A stretch of DNA of 64,000 nt from Marsupella aquatica (lineage: Eukaryota; Marchantiophyta): assembly GCA_973895155.1 (NCBI GenBank), contig OZ316899.1, forward strand, positions 10,230,001 to 10,294,000, in the 5' to 3' direction. Of the stretch, positions 1 to 10,017 are shown piece by piece; positions within the stretch are counted from its first letter, which is position 1; each line of letters begins with the position of its first letter. Both the position numbers and the translations under genes were made by a program. Under the pieces are notes generated by a model. It was not told the DNA's origin and ran no database searches. It saw nothing but the letters and a program-made list of their open reading frames with translations.

Positions 1-357
1 GGGAGTTATACGGCTTCTCAAGCGATTGTGACCGAGAAGATAAACCCGGCACCAACCTCTGGCATCGGCACGGTAGTGGATCCACCAGTCCTAGGAAGTG
101 AAGATGGCAAGGCCGAAGACGGGAGAACCAGTAATGCTACCGAGGTACCAGGTCCTCCATTAGAACATGCCGGGGAGGCCGTAGCCGTAGCAGAGGCCGT
201 GACCAATGCTGAGGCCGAAGCCGAGGGTGGACCCAGTCAGGCCGATGAAGAGTTGACTTGGTCAGGGGCAGGTAATCTGTTAGAGGACGGACCAACGGCA
301 GTGGCTACGGAGGAAGCATTGGGGGCGTCCATTGAGGACCAGCCACCGGTGTCGTGA
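1..357 (+). CDS. C-terminal part of family-R coiled-coil/acidic protein (partial)
   Basis: The frame is open from the first base to a TGA at 355-357 and enters from outside the window. It is very rich in Glu, Ala, Gly and Pro, with runs such as EAVAVAEAVTNAEAEAEGG, and has no recognisable domain. Placement just before the family-R 3' stem-loops matches the acidic tail at about 62756-63094, which also ends just upstream of the same 3' signature. It is probably the C-terminus of the same kind of protein. No function can be assigned. Confidence 0.45.
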   Translation, partial: GSYTASQAIVTEKINPAPTSGIGTVVDPPVLGSEDGKAEDGRTSNATEVPGPPLEHAGEAVAVAEAVTNAEAEAEGGPSQADEELTWSGAGNLLEDGPTAVATEEALGASIEDQPPVS

Positions 358-1171
358 CGGTGTAAGGGCGCCGTCCCTTTTAGGGAGGGCGGACGTGGAG
401 GTAGGAGGCGTGAGTGGGTAGGGCGGGCGCTGATCTCCAAGTTTAGACTTAGGATCAGGATCAGGAGACGGCCCTGACACTTAGATTAGTGGGATTTCGG
501 ATCCACGGGTGTGGACGACACTTGTGCTCTTGCCTCGCTGTACTTAGGTAGATTACAGTTAGGTAGATTACAGTAGGTAGTTTAGGCTTACGCTGCAAGG
601 AATCAAGCGAATCCACAACCAGGATAAGTACCTGGGCTACGGGGAGTTCAGGGCCTCTTCTTTAGCAAATTTTTAGTTGCACCAGCAGGGCTGGGATCAA
701 GTAGTAAGAGAAGCTCTCGGTTAGTTATACAGTGACCCTTGTATATATTCATGTTTCCTCATACTTAAGAACTGAATAGAGTTGGCCTCACGGCTTAGTT
801 TGCAGAGCTTGTGTATGAGATGTACTATTTGTATGGCAAGTGCATGGTATAACTCAGTCAGAAGGAGTCATTTTGCTATTTGTGTGTCGCATTAACTTGT
901 GTGAAGAGTGCCCACATCAACTAATAGAGGAATAGAAGTAAGCAGGGGAGTGAGAGTTGGATGTGTCGAGCTGAGAGAGGTCTTAGCGGCTTAACCAAGC
1001 CAATTGGGGATCATTCCGGCGGCGGAATCCAAACATACCTAATGGAGGACCAGGAGAGGAATACAAGGGAGGGACTAGAATAGGCCGGCTAAGTATCTCA
1101 TGACCCGATGAAGGATCTGTCCAGTATATATGTGTAAAATGTTAATAATAGATTAGCAGCGTCCCATGCCG
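358..1171. other. Family-R 3' non-coding region
   Basis: No open frame worth reporting lies here. The stretch holds the element's 3' untranslated sequence, including two near-identical 13-base blocks (TTAGGTAGATTAC around 545-570) and the twin stem-loops at 988-1028. Beyond about 1100 no similarity to the other family-R copies is apparent. Confidence 0.4.
988..1028 (+). other. Twin stem-loops of family-R 3' end (copy 1)
   Basis: GGCTT-AACC-AAGCC (988-1001) is followed after 11 bases by ATTCCG-GCGG-CGGAAT (1013-1028). The same pair of hairpins in the same order occurs at 63735-63779 and, on the minus strand, at 57511-57447, although the surrounding sequence has diverged. It is likely an RNA or DNA structure needed by the element. 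Confidence 0.6.
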
Positions 1172-1528
1172 CTAAACCGCGGAAACGGCCTCGCCAAGGA
1201 CAAAACCTACGGGAATCGGCTTGACCAAGGGGGTTTCTTGGGTTTGGGGAGGTAGGGGAAGCACCACATGACCATCCCGAACTGGATCCAAAACTGCAAC
1301 ACCTTTGAGCATTGACCAAATCCGGGGCCAGATGTGCAACTCCACAACATCATCAGGCAACCCTGGCATCAAGTTACTCACTGGAGGGTGACATCGTAGG
1401 GGATAACGAGGATTCCAAATGCGACCACGGTCTTGTTCCTTACTAGCCAGAAGCGTCCGCAATTCCAATCTAAGCTTTTGTTGTGTCCTATCAATCAAAA
1501 GCTCACGTTCGCCTGCGCCACGATCCAT
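1172..1528 (-). CDS. Unrecognised ORF with a weak F-box-like stretch
   Basis: This is a 118-codon frame starting MDRGAGERELL. Residues about 54-68 read MPGLPDDVVELHIWP, which resembles the opening of plant F-box domains (PxLPDDV), but the usual following Leu/Arg/Val...W pattern is not convincing. Upstream the frame stays open for another 48 codons. It sits between the end of a family-R unit and a telomere-like array, so it may be a gene fragment or chance. The F-box call is low confidence; equally it could be non-coding. Confidence 0.2.
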   Translation of the reverse strand: MDRGAGERELLIDRTQQKLRLELRTLLASKEQDRGRIWNPRYPLRCHPPVSNLMPGLPDDVVELHIWPRIWSMLKGVAVLDPVRDGHVVLPLPPQTQETPLVKPIPVGFVLGEAVSAV

Positions 1529-1675
1529 AGTAAGTTTGTAACAAAAAAACATGCTTAATCTGAGAGCGGGCCGATGGTCTACCCTCCTAATGTGACCCTG
1601 TCCATAGCAAACCCTAAACACTAAACCGACAAGGACAACGAATACATAATATCGGCCACATAAAACGGTCATTTT

Positions 1676-1704
1676 TCCTAAACCCTAAACCCTAAACCCT
1701 AGGC
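1676..1704. repeat. Interstitial plant-type telomere repeats
   Basis: About three and a half copies of CCCTAAA, the plant telomere unit. Similar one- to two-copy blocks recur at about 1899, 2348 and 2624, each marking the start of the next large repeat unit. They are too short and degenerate to be a chromosome end. Confidence 0.8.
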
Positions 1705-2905
1705 CCAAAACAGGTGACCCTATTTGGCTGTTTGGTAAATGTTGGCGAGGGTCTCTGAAATACAATGTCGGCGAGGGTCTCCAAGATACAATGAGGAAGG
1801 AAACCTGTTCATGTCGGCGGAGGTCGCCCAGATCAGACAATACCGGCATTTGATACAAGTTTGCCGACCTCAAAGTCAAGATTGGTTGGTCATTTTTCCT
1901 AAACCCTAGGCCCAACACAGGTGACCCGATTCAGCTGTTTGGTAAATGTCGGCGAGGGTCTCCAAAATACAATGTCGGTGAGGGTCTCCAAAATACAATG
2001 TCGGCGAGGGTCTCCAAAATACAATGTCGAAGAGGGTCTTCAAAATACTCTGTCAGCGAGGGTCTGAGTAATACCCTGTCAGCGAGGGTCTCAGTAATAC
2101 AATGTCGGCGAGGGTCTCCAAAATACCCTGTCAGCAAGGGTCTCAGTAATACAATGTCGGCGAGGATCTCCAAGATACAATGAGGAAGGAAACCTCTTCA
2201 TGTTGGCGGAGGTCACCGAGATCAGACAATACCGGCATTTGATACAAGGTTGTCAACCTTAGAGTCAAGATTGGTTGGTTAACACATTCATCCATTCATA
2301 GGAACCGTTGATACATAATATCGGTCACATAAAACCGCGTCTTTTTTCCTAAACCCTAAACCCTAGTCCCAAAACAGGTAACCCTATTTGGCTATTTGGT
2401 AAATGTCGGCGAGGGTCTCCGAAATACAATGTCGGCGAGGGTCTTCGAGATACAATGAGGAAGGAAACCTGTTCATGTTGGCGGAGGTCACCGAGATCAG
2501 ACAATACCGGAATTTGATACAAGGTTGTTGACCTCAAAGTCAAGATTGGTTGGTTAACATATTCATCCATTCATAGGAACCGTTGATACATAATATCGGT
2601 CACATAAAACCGCGTCTTTTTTCCTAAACCCTAAACCCTAGTCCCAAAAAGGTAACCCTATTCGGCTATTTGGTAAATGTTGGCGAGGGTCTCCGAAATA
2701 CAATGTCGGCGAGGGTCTCTGGGATACAATGAAGAAGGATACAATGAGGAAGGAAACCCTATTCGGCTATTTGGTAAATATCGGCGAGGGTCTTCGAGAT
2801 ACGATGTCGGCAATGGTCTCCGAAATACAATGTCGACGGAGGTCGCCGAGATCAGACAATACCTGCATTTGATACAAGGTTGTTGACCTCAGTTAGAGTC
2901 AAGAT
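1698..2905. repeat. Higher-order tandem repeat with telomere-like junctions
   Basis: Three to four related units begin near 1680, 1895, 2345 and 2620. Each runs telomere-like CCCTAAA, a short stretch ending GGCTNTTTGGTAAATG, one or more GGCGAGGGTCTCC motifs, then GAGGAAGGAAACC, GATCAGACAATACC, TTGATACAAGGTTG and AAGATTGGTTGG. The first three are 220-450 bases and differ mainly in the number of internal minisatellite units. No gene is present. The GGCGAGGGTCTCC core is the same one that recurs at 7583-8880, 12240-12560 and 13979-14712. Confidence 0.75.
1940..2190 (+). repeat. 26-bp minisatellite, about ten units
   Basis: Units of about 26 bases with consensus TACAATGTCGGCGAGGGTCT followed by CCAAAA. 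Variants swap the ACAATG half for CCCTGTCAGC, giving a mixed array. Because 26 is not a multiple of three, open frames through it are incidental. Confidence 0.8.
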
Positions 2906-2929
2906 TGGTTGGTTAACACATTGATCCGT

Positions 2930-5900
2930 GTCGATATTCCTTTTCAAGATGTTTGCAAAGCACCAGTACAAGTGCTTGCACGAGAAGTAGGCTCTTCCCA
3001 TAGACTCCCTGTACATGAAATCCTTGCAGGAGCAACTTGGGAAGACACAGATCTGTACGCAATGTATTGAAGTTTGGCCCCTGCAAGTGTTGTTCACCAT
3101 GAGCCTCACGCCTGTAGCATTCCCTATTTCGATTCTCCTCATTGATGTGCACACAATTGCCTCGGTCTTAGCATTACGGATACGTGTGGCAGCGTACTTG
3201 GAGGTGTCTGACCTCCTTCGCCTTGCCTGGCCATTGCGTCGAGTACCACGCTCATTAGGCATTGTTGGATCTATCCGCTCTGGGTATGTGTTCAAATCCA
3301 TTATGATGTCGCCAGCACTCACCAATTCATTCATAACATCTTCACCAAAAGTGACGTCCACTCCATTGTTGTGCAAGAACAAGACCTCTTCTTCTGTAAG
3401 ATTAGTTCCACGAGAGACAAGAAACTTTGAAGGCAGTGGTGGTAAAACACCGGTAATAAATGGCAAGATGATTTTGTGCAACACTGGTTGTTTGGGCAAA
3501 ACCAATACAGATATGGAACACCTGGTTCGTTAAATTTACTCCCAGCCAGCCAACAGATACCGACAACGCCTAATCCGCTTACTTTTAGTCCTGCCTCTCT
3601 AATAAATTGAGCACATACTCCCCATTCCTTGCCTTTGAATGCACCTCGACAACTGGGACTCTTACCAATCGTTGAGATGCGAGCCAAAAAGAACATGCCT
3701 GGAATCAAATCACTTTCCTGAACACATCTTCTGACGGGCTCTGGACGTGGGGTTGACCTCGTCTTTCGGGGTTCCACAATGACAACATCTGGTTTGCCCG
3801 AGCCATAAGAGTCATCGGACGACAAATCCACAACTTCAGCATCCTGGCTTTTCAAGTTTGCTTCCCTATTTGCAATCCCCCTGAACTTCCTCTTCTTTGG
3901 TCTGGTTACCAAAACACTGTCAGGCCGGTGGGAATCTTCTACTACAACATGATGGCCAGTAGCGGCCTTCCCGCGTTTCATCGGAACCGTTTCTACATCT
4001 TCGCTAAGTGGGTCCGTGGATGAGAACTCACGCAAGTGTGGTTGAGTTACAGCGGTGTTCAATTTTGGAAAGAAAGATTCTACATTCCCAACGGCAGTAG
4101 CATCTCAAAGTCGAAGTTCAAACAAGCTCGGTCCCCGTCCTTTCCTCCCACTGAGTTTGTAGTTCTTCAAAGCTCCATTCTGGCTCAACGCGCGAGATGC
4201 ATCCAGGGTACAAGATTGTACTAACCCAACCTTTGTACTAGATGAGGATTTACGCATAGATGCGTGTACCGACTCTGCCCCGTTGTGGTTAGGCATGAGT
4301 GTTGTCTTTTCTCTGTCCATCTCCTGCAATATTGTTCCAGTAAACATCTCAATTTTGGTCATTTTTTATGTTCTAGGCAACAGACAAAATAGGTGTATTA
4401 GAGCATATCTCGAAGAGCTTCGCCGAGATCCGATGTGTTTAGGGTCATGCATAGAGAGGGAAAGTGTTAAGACACTTACGAGTCTCAAAAAGTTTCCCCA
4501 CTGAGAAAACCGAACAATCCACCAAGACATCCACGTGGTGAGCTCCTTTGCTTTTCCTGGTAGCGCATTGCCCTCATTCCACCACGTTTTCAGCTTCTCA
4601 AAAACTCGATAGGCAAGAACTATATTACCGGCGTGCCGAAGTGAATCCAACAATTCTTTATGCTCAAATCTCTTACTTGGGACAATGTGCTTCTGCATTC
4701 TCTGTACTGATTGGGCCCAGTGAAATGCATCAGACCTCTCTCTATGGGAATTTACCTTTCCATCCCAAAATTCATTGCGGATCGCATTCCACCCAGCAGC
4801 AGCATTATCAGCCATAAATCCACAGAACTACACATTCTTCAGCCCATGTTCTTCACATACCCTCCTCATGACCTTCCATGCAGTTTGCAATGACTTGCTA
4901 TCTTCTAAAACTAGCTCACATACAAAGATTGTGCATAAGCCTTGATAGAAATGGTCATATACGTGTGCAGACATAGTGCACCATCTATTGTCAAGTATGC
5001 GGTGCATGACATCAGACATTACCCAAGAATGCTCAAGATCCCCTCCTGGCTACATTCTTCGAACAAGGTCCACTCCTGACCCGGGACCTTCTGTACTCAT
5101 TTTAAAAATGTGTGGCCGCTCATTTGTTCCCACGTTATGGGCTGGGAGCAAAACACTTTGGATAAAAGGAAATGCAGTCTGCTTCCGCATCTCTAGTATC
5201 ATGCTTACATCAGACGACACATGAGAGTATCTCTTGATGCTCCTGATCATTGAGCGGAAAACAGATTTGTCGCCCAGAATGGCCAACATTTCATCAAGGT
5301 CGCTTGCCTCCTCAATGGTGACCATCTCAGCCACTGGGTCCTCAAAATTATCTTTAAGTTTCTGTACTACTTCAACCTTGATCACAGACGGCCATGTAGT
5401 AGGACTCCTCTTCAGTTCCTCCTCCACAAGATTACACACAAGTGATCGTTGATCTTTGTTGTGCGTGAACATTGCGGAATGGGTGTGATTTCCAACATGC
5501 ATGGCAACACAAGACTTGTGACAGTAATTAAGGTCGTCCTTGGTTGGAGTGATGTAGTACATCTCACTTGGGCATCCAGCTATACACCTAGGAGGCCTCC
5601 TATAGAAGCTACAAATTACACTTGATGGGGGAAGATCGCATCCAACAGTGAAAGGCAGCTCATTTGTGCCTGCTCGATCTCGGGTCCACTTTGCAGAATT
5701 GTGCTCTTTGCGCTCTTCAAAATTCTCACAATCCCTATGCATACAACGCAGAGAACCCAAACACTTCACAGTTTGGATCTTGTAAGAGTGACTGTTGTTG
5801 TTTAGCTTTGGGCCGATATTTGCTCCTGTCTCAATCAACCTGCTCCACATGTAACAATCATTCTTTCGCTCCATGCCCAAAAAGAAACACCCCTTTGAGT

Positions 5901-7112
5901 ATGGACCTGTAAAAGGTGGCAACTCAAAAACATGGTGTCCATCATACACTTCTGGTAATCGTTGAACTCTCTCCGGCAATTTTGTGCTCAAAATCTTACG
6001 AGCAGCTTGTACACATCGAGAGGTCCCTTTCCCGTGTAGCATGGCATGAACAACACTGACAAGGAACTCATCCTTCCATATTGAATTGCCTTCTCAAAGA
6101 CCCTCTCTGAGAAGGAATGCCTTTGATCGAGGTGTCTCCTTTGGTGGAGTATAAGCAGCTCCTCGATCCTCCCAAAATTGGGATGATGTAGACTCAGGTG
6201 TATTCATCCGAGAAGGTTCACCATCTTGAAGACCCCCTCTGAGATTGAATGCACTTGATCGAGGTTTCTCTTTCACTGGTGTATCACCATCTCCAAGATC
6301 CTCCCACATTTGGAATGAATTGGACCCAGGTGTACTTGTCCGAGGAGGTTCACCATCTCGAAGACCACCTCTGAGATTGAATGCACTTGATCAAGGTTTC
6401 TCTTTCACTGGTGTATCACCATCTCCAAGATCCTCCCACATTTGGAATGATTGGACCCAGGTGTACTTGTCCGAGGAGGTTCACCATCTCGAAGACCCCC
6501 TCTGAGATTGAATGCACTTGATCAACGTTTCTCCTTCACTGGTGTATCCACATCTCCAACATCTTCCCACATATGGAATGAATTTGACCAAGGTGTACTC
6601 AATCGAGAAGGTTCACCATGTCGAAGACCCCCTCTGAGATTGATTGCACTGGGTTGAGGTGTCTCCTTCACTAGCTCATCTGCCTCTCCAACATCCTGCC
6701 ACACTGGCGACGAATTTGAGTGGGGTCTACCAACTCGGTGAATGTCCTCCCAAACTTGGGACGATTTCTGACGCGGTGTATTGTTCCATAATTCACTTGG
6801 TTCATCAATCTGTGGGGAGTGCGCAAAATCTCCAAGACCCTCACTAACATTGCATGAACTTGCTTTCTTTTTGCAGATAGTATAGGACACGCCACATTTT
6901 AGATACCACTCTTGCTCATCTCCATCGCCTTTGGATTCAGCAAAAGTGGACAACCCATCTTCTCTCTCCTCGTAAATCATGAAATCCCCTACCTTCAAAC
7001 CAAATCGGCTTGCTACTTCATGCTCCTTAGTGACTCAAACACTGTCTCCCTCAATCTGACAAAGAACAACAACATCCCCGGTTACTGATCGGATTATCAC
7101 AAGAGAAGCCAT
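2930..7112 (-). pseudogene. Decayed MULE-like transposase with C-terminal SWIM zinc finger
   Basis: The likely start is the ATG at 7112-7110 (MASLVIIRSVTGD). After codon 25 a TGA (7037-7035) interrupts an otherwise continuous frame. Order of regions: short N-terminal domain, about 43-residue repeats (6100-6690), a Cys/His-rich block near 5600-5850 (CLGSLRCMHRDCENF, then GCPSEMYY and NHTHS), a DDE-like segment with FMADNAAAGWNAIRN near 4790, a Lys/Arg-rich linker, and a SWIM finger near 3010-3060 (CSCKDF ... YFSCKH). A SWIM motif behind a DDE core is typical of Mutator-like and Zisupton-type transposases. A TAG near 4826 and several frame breaks show it is dead. I found no terminal inverted repeats. 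It is less likely a domesticated gene, given the number of breaks. Confidence 0.7.
6100..6690 (-). repeat. About 130-bp coding tandem repeats in the MULE-like transposase
   Basis: Four to five units with starts near 6239, 6372, 6502 and 6631. On the minus strand each encodes about 43 residues of the form NLRGGLxxGEPSRxxTP ... WEDxGDxxTPVKExPR. One unit has lost a few bases near 6448, which breaks the frame. It is probably a disordered Pro/Ser/Arg-rich spacer between the N-terminal domain and the Cys/His block. Confidence 0.8.
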
Positions 7113-7582
7113 GTGTCCCAAATCCACACTGGGAATGTTAGTCCCCAGGCCTTCGGCTTTATACATCAGACGTTAAAGTCTTGGTACCACTTTATGCCAA
7201 TAATACCGCACTTTCAGGCTTAGAACTTGGGCGGTACATCAGACGTTAAAGTACCCGTACTTTATGCCAAGAATACCGTTCCGAACAACGTGCGTACCAT
7301 ATAACGATCGTAGAATCCGGAGCGTACATATAACAACTGTACCACAAAGAAGGTACCTATTTGCTAGCGGCCGCCAAGAAGGTACAGATTCTGCACATGT
7401 ACAAGGTACATATTTGCCAGCAGCCGCCAACAAGGTACATGCGAACTTTGGGGATGTAGTATATTCTCCAAGATTCCGTCCGGCTTGCCTTAGAATACAT
7501 TTCTTCTTCTTCCGTCGTGTGACTTATAATCCCCTCTGCAAAAATGCCTGACTTGAAGGATGAATAAATAGCCTTCCAACTT
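7113..7582. other. Region upstream of the MULE-like ORF with short direct repeats
   Basis: No gene seen. An about 50-base block with ACATCAGACGTTAAAGT ... ACTTTATGCCAA at 7164-7215 recurs at 7236-7283. A second pair carries AAGGTAC-TATTTGC-AGC-GCCGCCAA near 7350 and 7404. These may be the transposase promoter or subterminal repeats. No matching inverted copy was found beyond the 3' end of the transposase. Confidence 0.5.
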
Positions 7583-8090
7583 CCTACTCGGCGAGGGTCT
7601 CTGACATGCGGTCGCACTATCTGGCGAGCCTCTTTGTGGTGGATTAGGGACTTCCTTGGTCGTTGAGTGTCATTTACTTTTCATCCCAAGTCATTCTCGG
7701 CGGGGGTCTCCGAGATTTTGAGATGGATTCTCATAGACTTTTACCTAGACTCCTACTCGGCGAGGGTCTCTGACATGCGGTCGCGCTATCTGGCGAGCCT
7801 CTTTGTGGTGGATTAGGGACTTCCTTGGTCGCTGAGTGTCATTTACTTTTCATCCCAAGTCATTCTCGGCGGGGGTCTCCAAGATTCTAAGATGGATTCT
7901 CATAGACTTTTACCTAGACTCCTACTCGGCGAGGGTCTCTAACATGCGGTCGCGCTATCTGGCGAGCCTCTCTATGGTGGATTAGAGACACTTGCGGCGG
8001 CCCACATAACACTTCCTCACTTGAAGTGTCATTTAGTTTCCACCCTAAATTATTCTTGGTGGGGGTCTCTGAGATGGACTCGGGTCATTT
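7583..8090. repeat. 169-bp tandem repeat, three units
   Basis: Units start at 7583, 7752 and 7921 with CCTACTCGGCGAGGGTCT, and each contains a second palindromic core, TCTCGGCGGGGGTCTCCGAGA or a variant. The first two units are almost identical over their whole length; the third diverges after about 70 bases. No coding potential. Confidence 0.85.
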
Positions 8091-8234
8091 GGGCAATAGT
8101 ATTTGTACTCGGCGAGACTCTCTGAGATGGTACAACTGTACGGACAAGCGATCCGTATAAAATTACATTGTAAAAACATTGAAAAGTACTGTACGGTCAG
8201 TTTTTGCATGCACTTTTGGGTTCATCCTTGTATT

Positions 8235-8880
8235 TTGGCGAGGGTCTCTGACATCGGATGTTGGATAGAACCAATTTGGGTCCTTCCTTTGAAACAGAAT
8301 ACCCTTAATTTCATCTTGGAGAGGGTCTTTGAGAGACACAGTGTATGTTGTAGCTAACCCTTTGAAACTGTTAACAGGGTCCACAAGTGGTGTCATCTGG
8401 CCAAAGTACGCCCACGACTCCATCTCAGAGAGGGTCTTCGAGAGGCTGGGTCTCATTTGGCGACCTTTCTGACCCAATAGACGATCTGGGAGAACTGCTC
8501 TCTGGCCACTTGGGGCACACGGCTCCATCTCAGAGAGGGTCTCCAAGCGATTGGGTGGCATCTCGCTTCCCATTCCACCCAAGACGCGATTGACAATTTT
8601 TGCCGTCTGGCCGTTCGGGCCACACCACTCCATCTCAGAGAGGGTCTCTGACATCGAATGTGGGATAGAACCAATTTGGGTCCTTCCTTTGAAACAGAAA
8701 ACCCTTAATTTCATCTCGGAGAGGGTCTCTGAGAGACACAGTGTATGTTGTAGCTAACCCTTTGAAAACTGTTAACAGGGCCCACAAGTGGTGTCATCTG
8801 GCCAAAGTATGCCCACAACTCCATCTCAGAGAGGGTCTTCGAGAGGCTGGCGACCTTTTTGACCCAAGAGGCGTACTTTT
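8235..8880. repeat. 400-bp duplicated block with AGAGGGTCT cores
   Basis: The sequence from about 8235 is repeated from about 8635 at an offset of exactly 400 bases (TCTCTGACATCG at 8245 and 8645). Within each copy the motif CATCTC(A/G)GAGAGGGTCT recurs several times. Open frames here are by-products of the repeat. Confidence 0.8.
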
Positions 8881-8929
8881 CCACTGTGAAGTTCGCTAGT
8901 GTTGGACTTTTTTCTACTTCTCATATTTT

Positions 8930-9001
8930 ACCCTGAACCCTAAACCCTAAACCCCTAAACGCTAAACCCTAAATTCTTCCCTAAATCCTAAACCCTAAAC
9001 A
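8930..9001. repeat. Degenerate telomere-like repeats
   Basis: About eight degenerate copies of CCCTAAA with variants such as CCCCTAAA and CGCTAAA. They close the repeat block that starts at 7583, as the telomere-like blocks do at 1676-2650. Confidence 0.8.
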
Positions 9002-10017
9002 TAATTGGCCGCCTTTATTAAGTCTCCTCCAACAAACCCTCCTTGATCTTGTTGACTTGTGCTCTTCCCCGTTCGTTTAACCCCAATTTCCTCTTTTAGT
9101 TAAGCCACCCAAATGATAATGCATGTGGGCAACCATTTCCTCTTTGAGCTGACGCACCAAGATGTTGACACGTCTCAATAGGCCTCGGAATGAAATGACG
9201 GCGAGGGTCTCCTACATTTGGACTCATTTGAGTTGTAGGCCGAAGTCCCTAATTGTACCCTAAATGTACCCTAAACTCTCTCGTACTAGTGGTGGTCAGT
9301 ACTCGCGTTAGCATTGTGTACTTTCTTGTTTGGGCCGTTAACAACATGTACGTATCAAAGTATAGTTAGGATCTCCCGTATCTATTGCATACTTTAGTGT
9401 TGTGCAGTACGTGCGACCGGTACGTTATTCCTTGAAGTGGATGTCATTCCTTCCTCATCACTCTTCCACGGTGTGACCTTAGGTTTGGCGCTCGTCTTTA
9501 TCACTAATCCCCAGACCTTCTCACTCTGCCTCACTCTTTTGCGCAATCCCTTACTTGTTCGCGCTCTACTCCGCGCTCTTCCTCAATCTTTGCATATTGG
9601 TCTGTGCAATCTCTCACTTCTCCGCGCTCACATCCGCGTTGTTCCCGCTCTTCTTCAGTCGTCCCACTCATGGTAAACTTTCCTGTGCAACCCTGTTATT
9701 GTGTCTACTGGATTGCATTGGTGTTTTGAGGCAGTGAGGTAGTGGTAGCTTCTCTGTGAGCGTTTGCGGCAACATTCTTTGTGAGCATTTGCGACAGTGA
9801 TTTGCCGTGAGCGTTGGTGATTCTCTCAGGTTTTTCTCTTGGCTCCCCCTTTTTCTTGATATGTCAAATCCATTTGTAGATGAATCAAATATGTGAGAGG
9901 CTTGACCCCGCGTATCCTTGAAAACTAGCTCTCTCGGCGGGGCTCACTGAGATCTTGTCATAGGTCGAGCTATTGCCGAGTAATAACTCTTTCATTTCTC
10001 ATTAATCTAAGGTCAAA
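9002..10017. other. Intergenic stretch upstream of gene A
   Basis: I see no coding region. It holds one more GGCGAGGGTCTCC core (about 9190), a pyrimidine-rich stretch at 9440-9680, and one hairpin of the dispersed family near 9931-9953 (CTCGG-CGGGGCTCA-CTGAG), about 70 bases upstream of the gene A start codon. The promoter of gene A is probably here but no clear TATA box was identified. Confidence 0.4.

Larger units (their letters stand above)
1..1140 (+). mobile_element. Family-R retroelement-like unit, 3' portion (cut by window start)
   Basis: The segment holds the end of an acidic reading frame and then about 780 bases of non-coding 3' sequence. Its 3' part shares short diverged blocks with 63100-63800 (a GAGTTGGCCTC block, a TAGTTTGCAGA block and two stem-loops) and, reverse-complemented, with 57440-57515. 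I therefore group these as one element family, called R here. No reverse transcriptase, integrase or LTR pair is visible. The right boundary near 1100-1140 is a guess based on loss of similarity. What is seen is the shared blocks; that it is a retroelement is inferred from the complete copy at 57278-61320, which has TG...CA ends and a short target duplication. Confidence 0.55.

Noticed and set aside
1998-2183. 61-codon frame with repeated SARVSKIQCRRGS-like peptide
   Set aside because: It is produced by translating the 26-bp minisatellite; the unit is not a multiple of three and the opposite strand is open as well.
9437-9737. Leu/Pro-rich frames with signal-peptide-like segments
   Set aside because: The pyrimidine-rich composition alone accounts for the hydrophobic residues in two overlapping frames; no domain or splice support.
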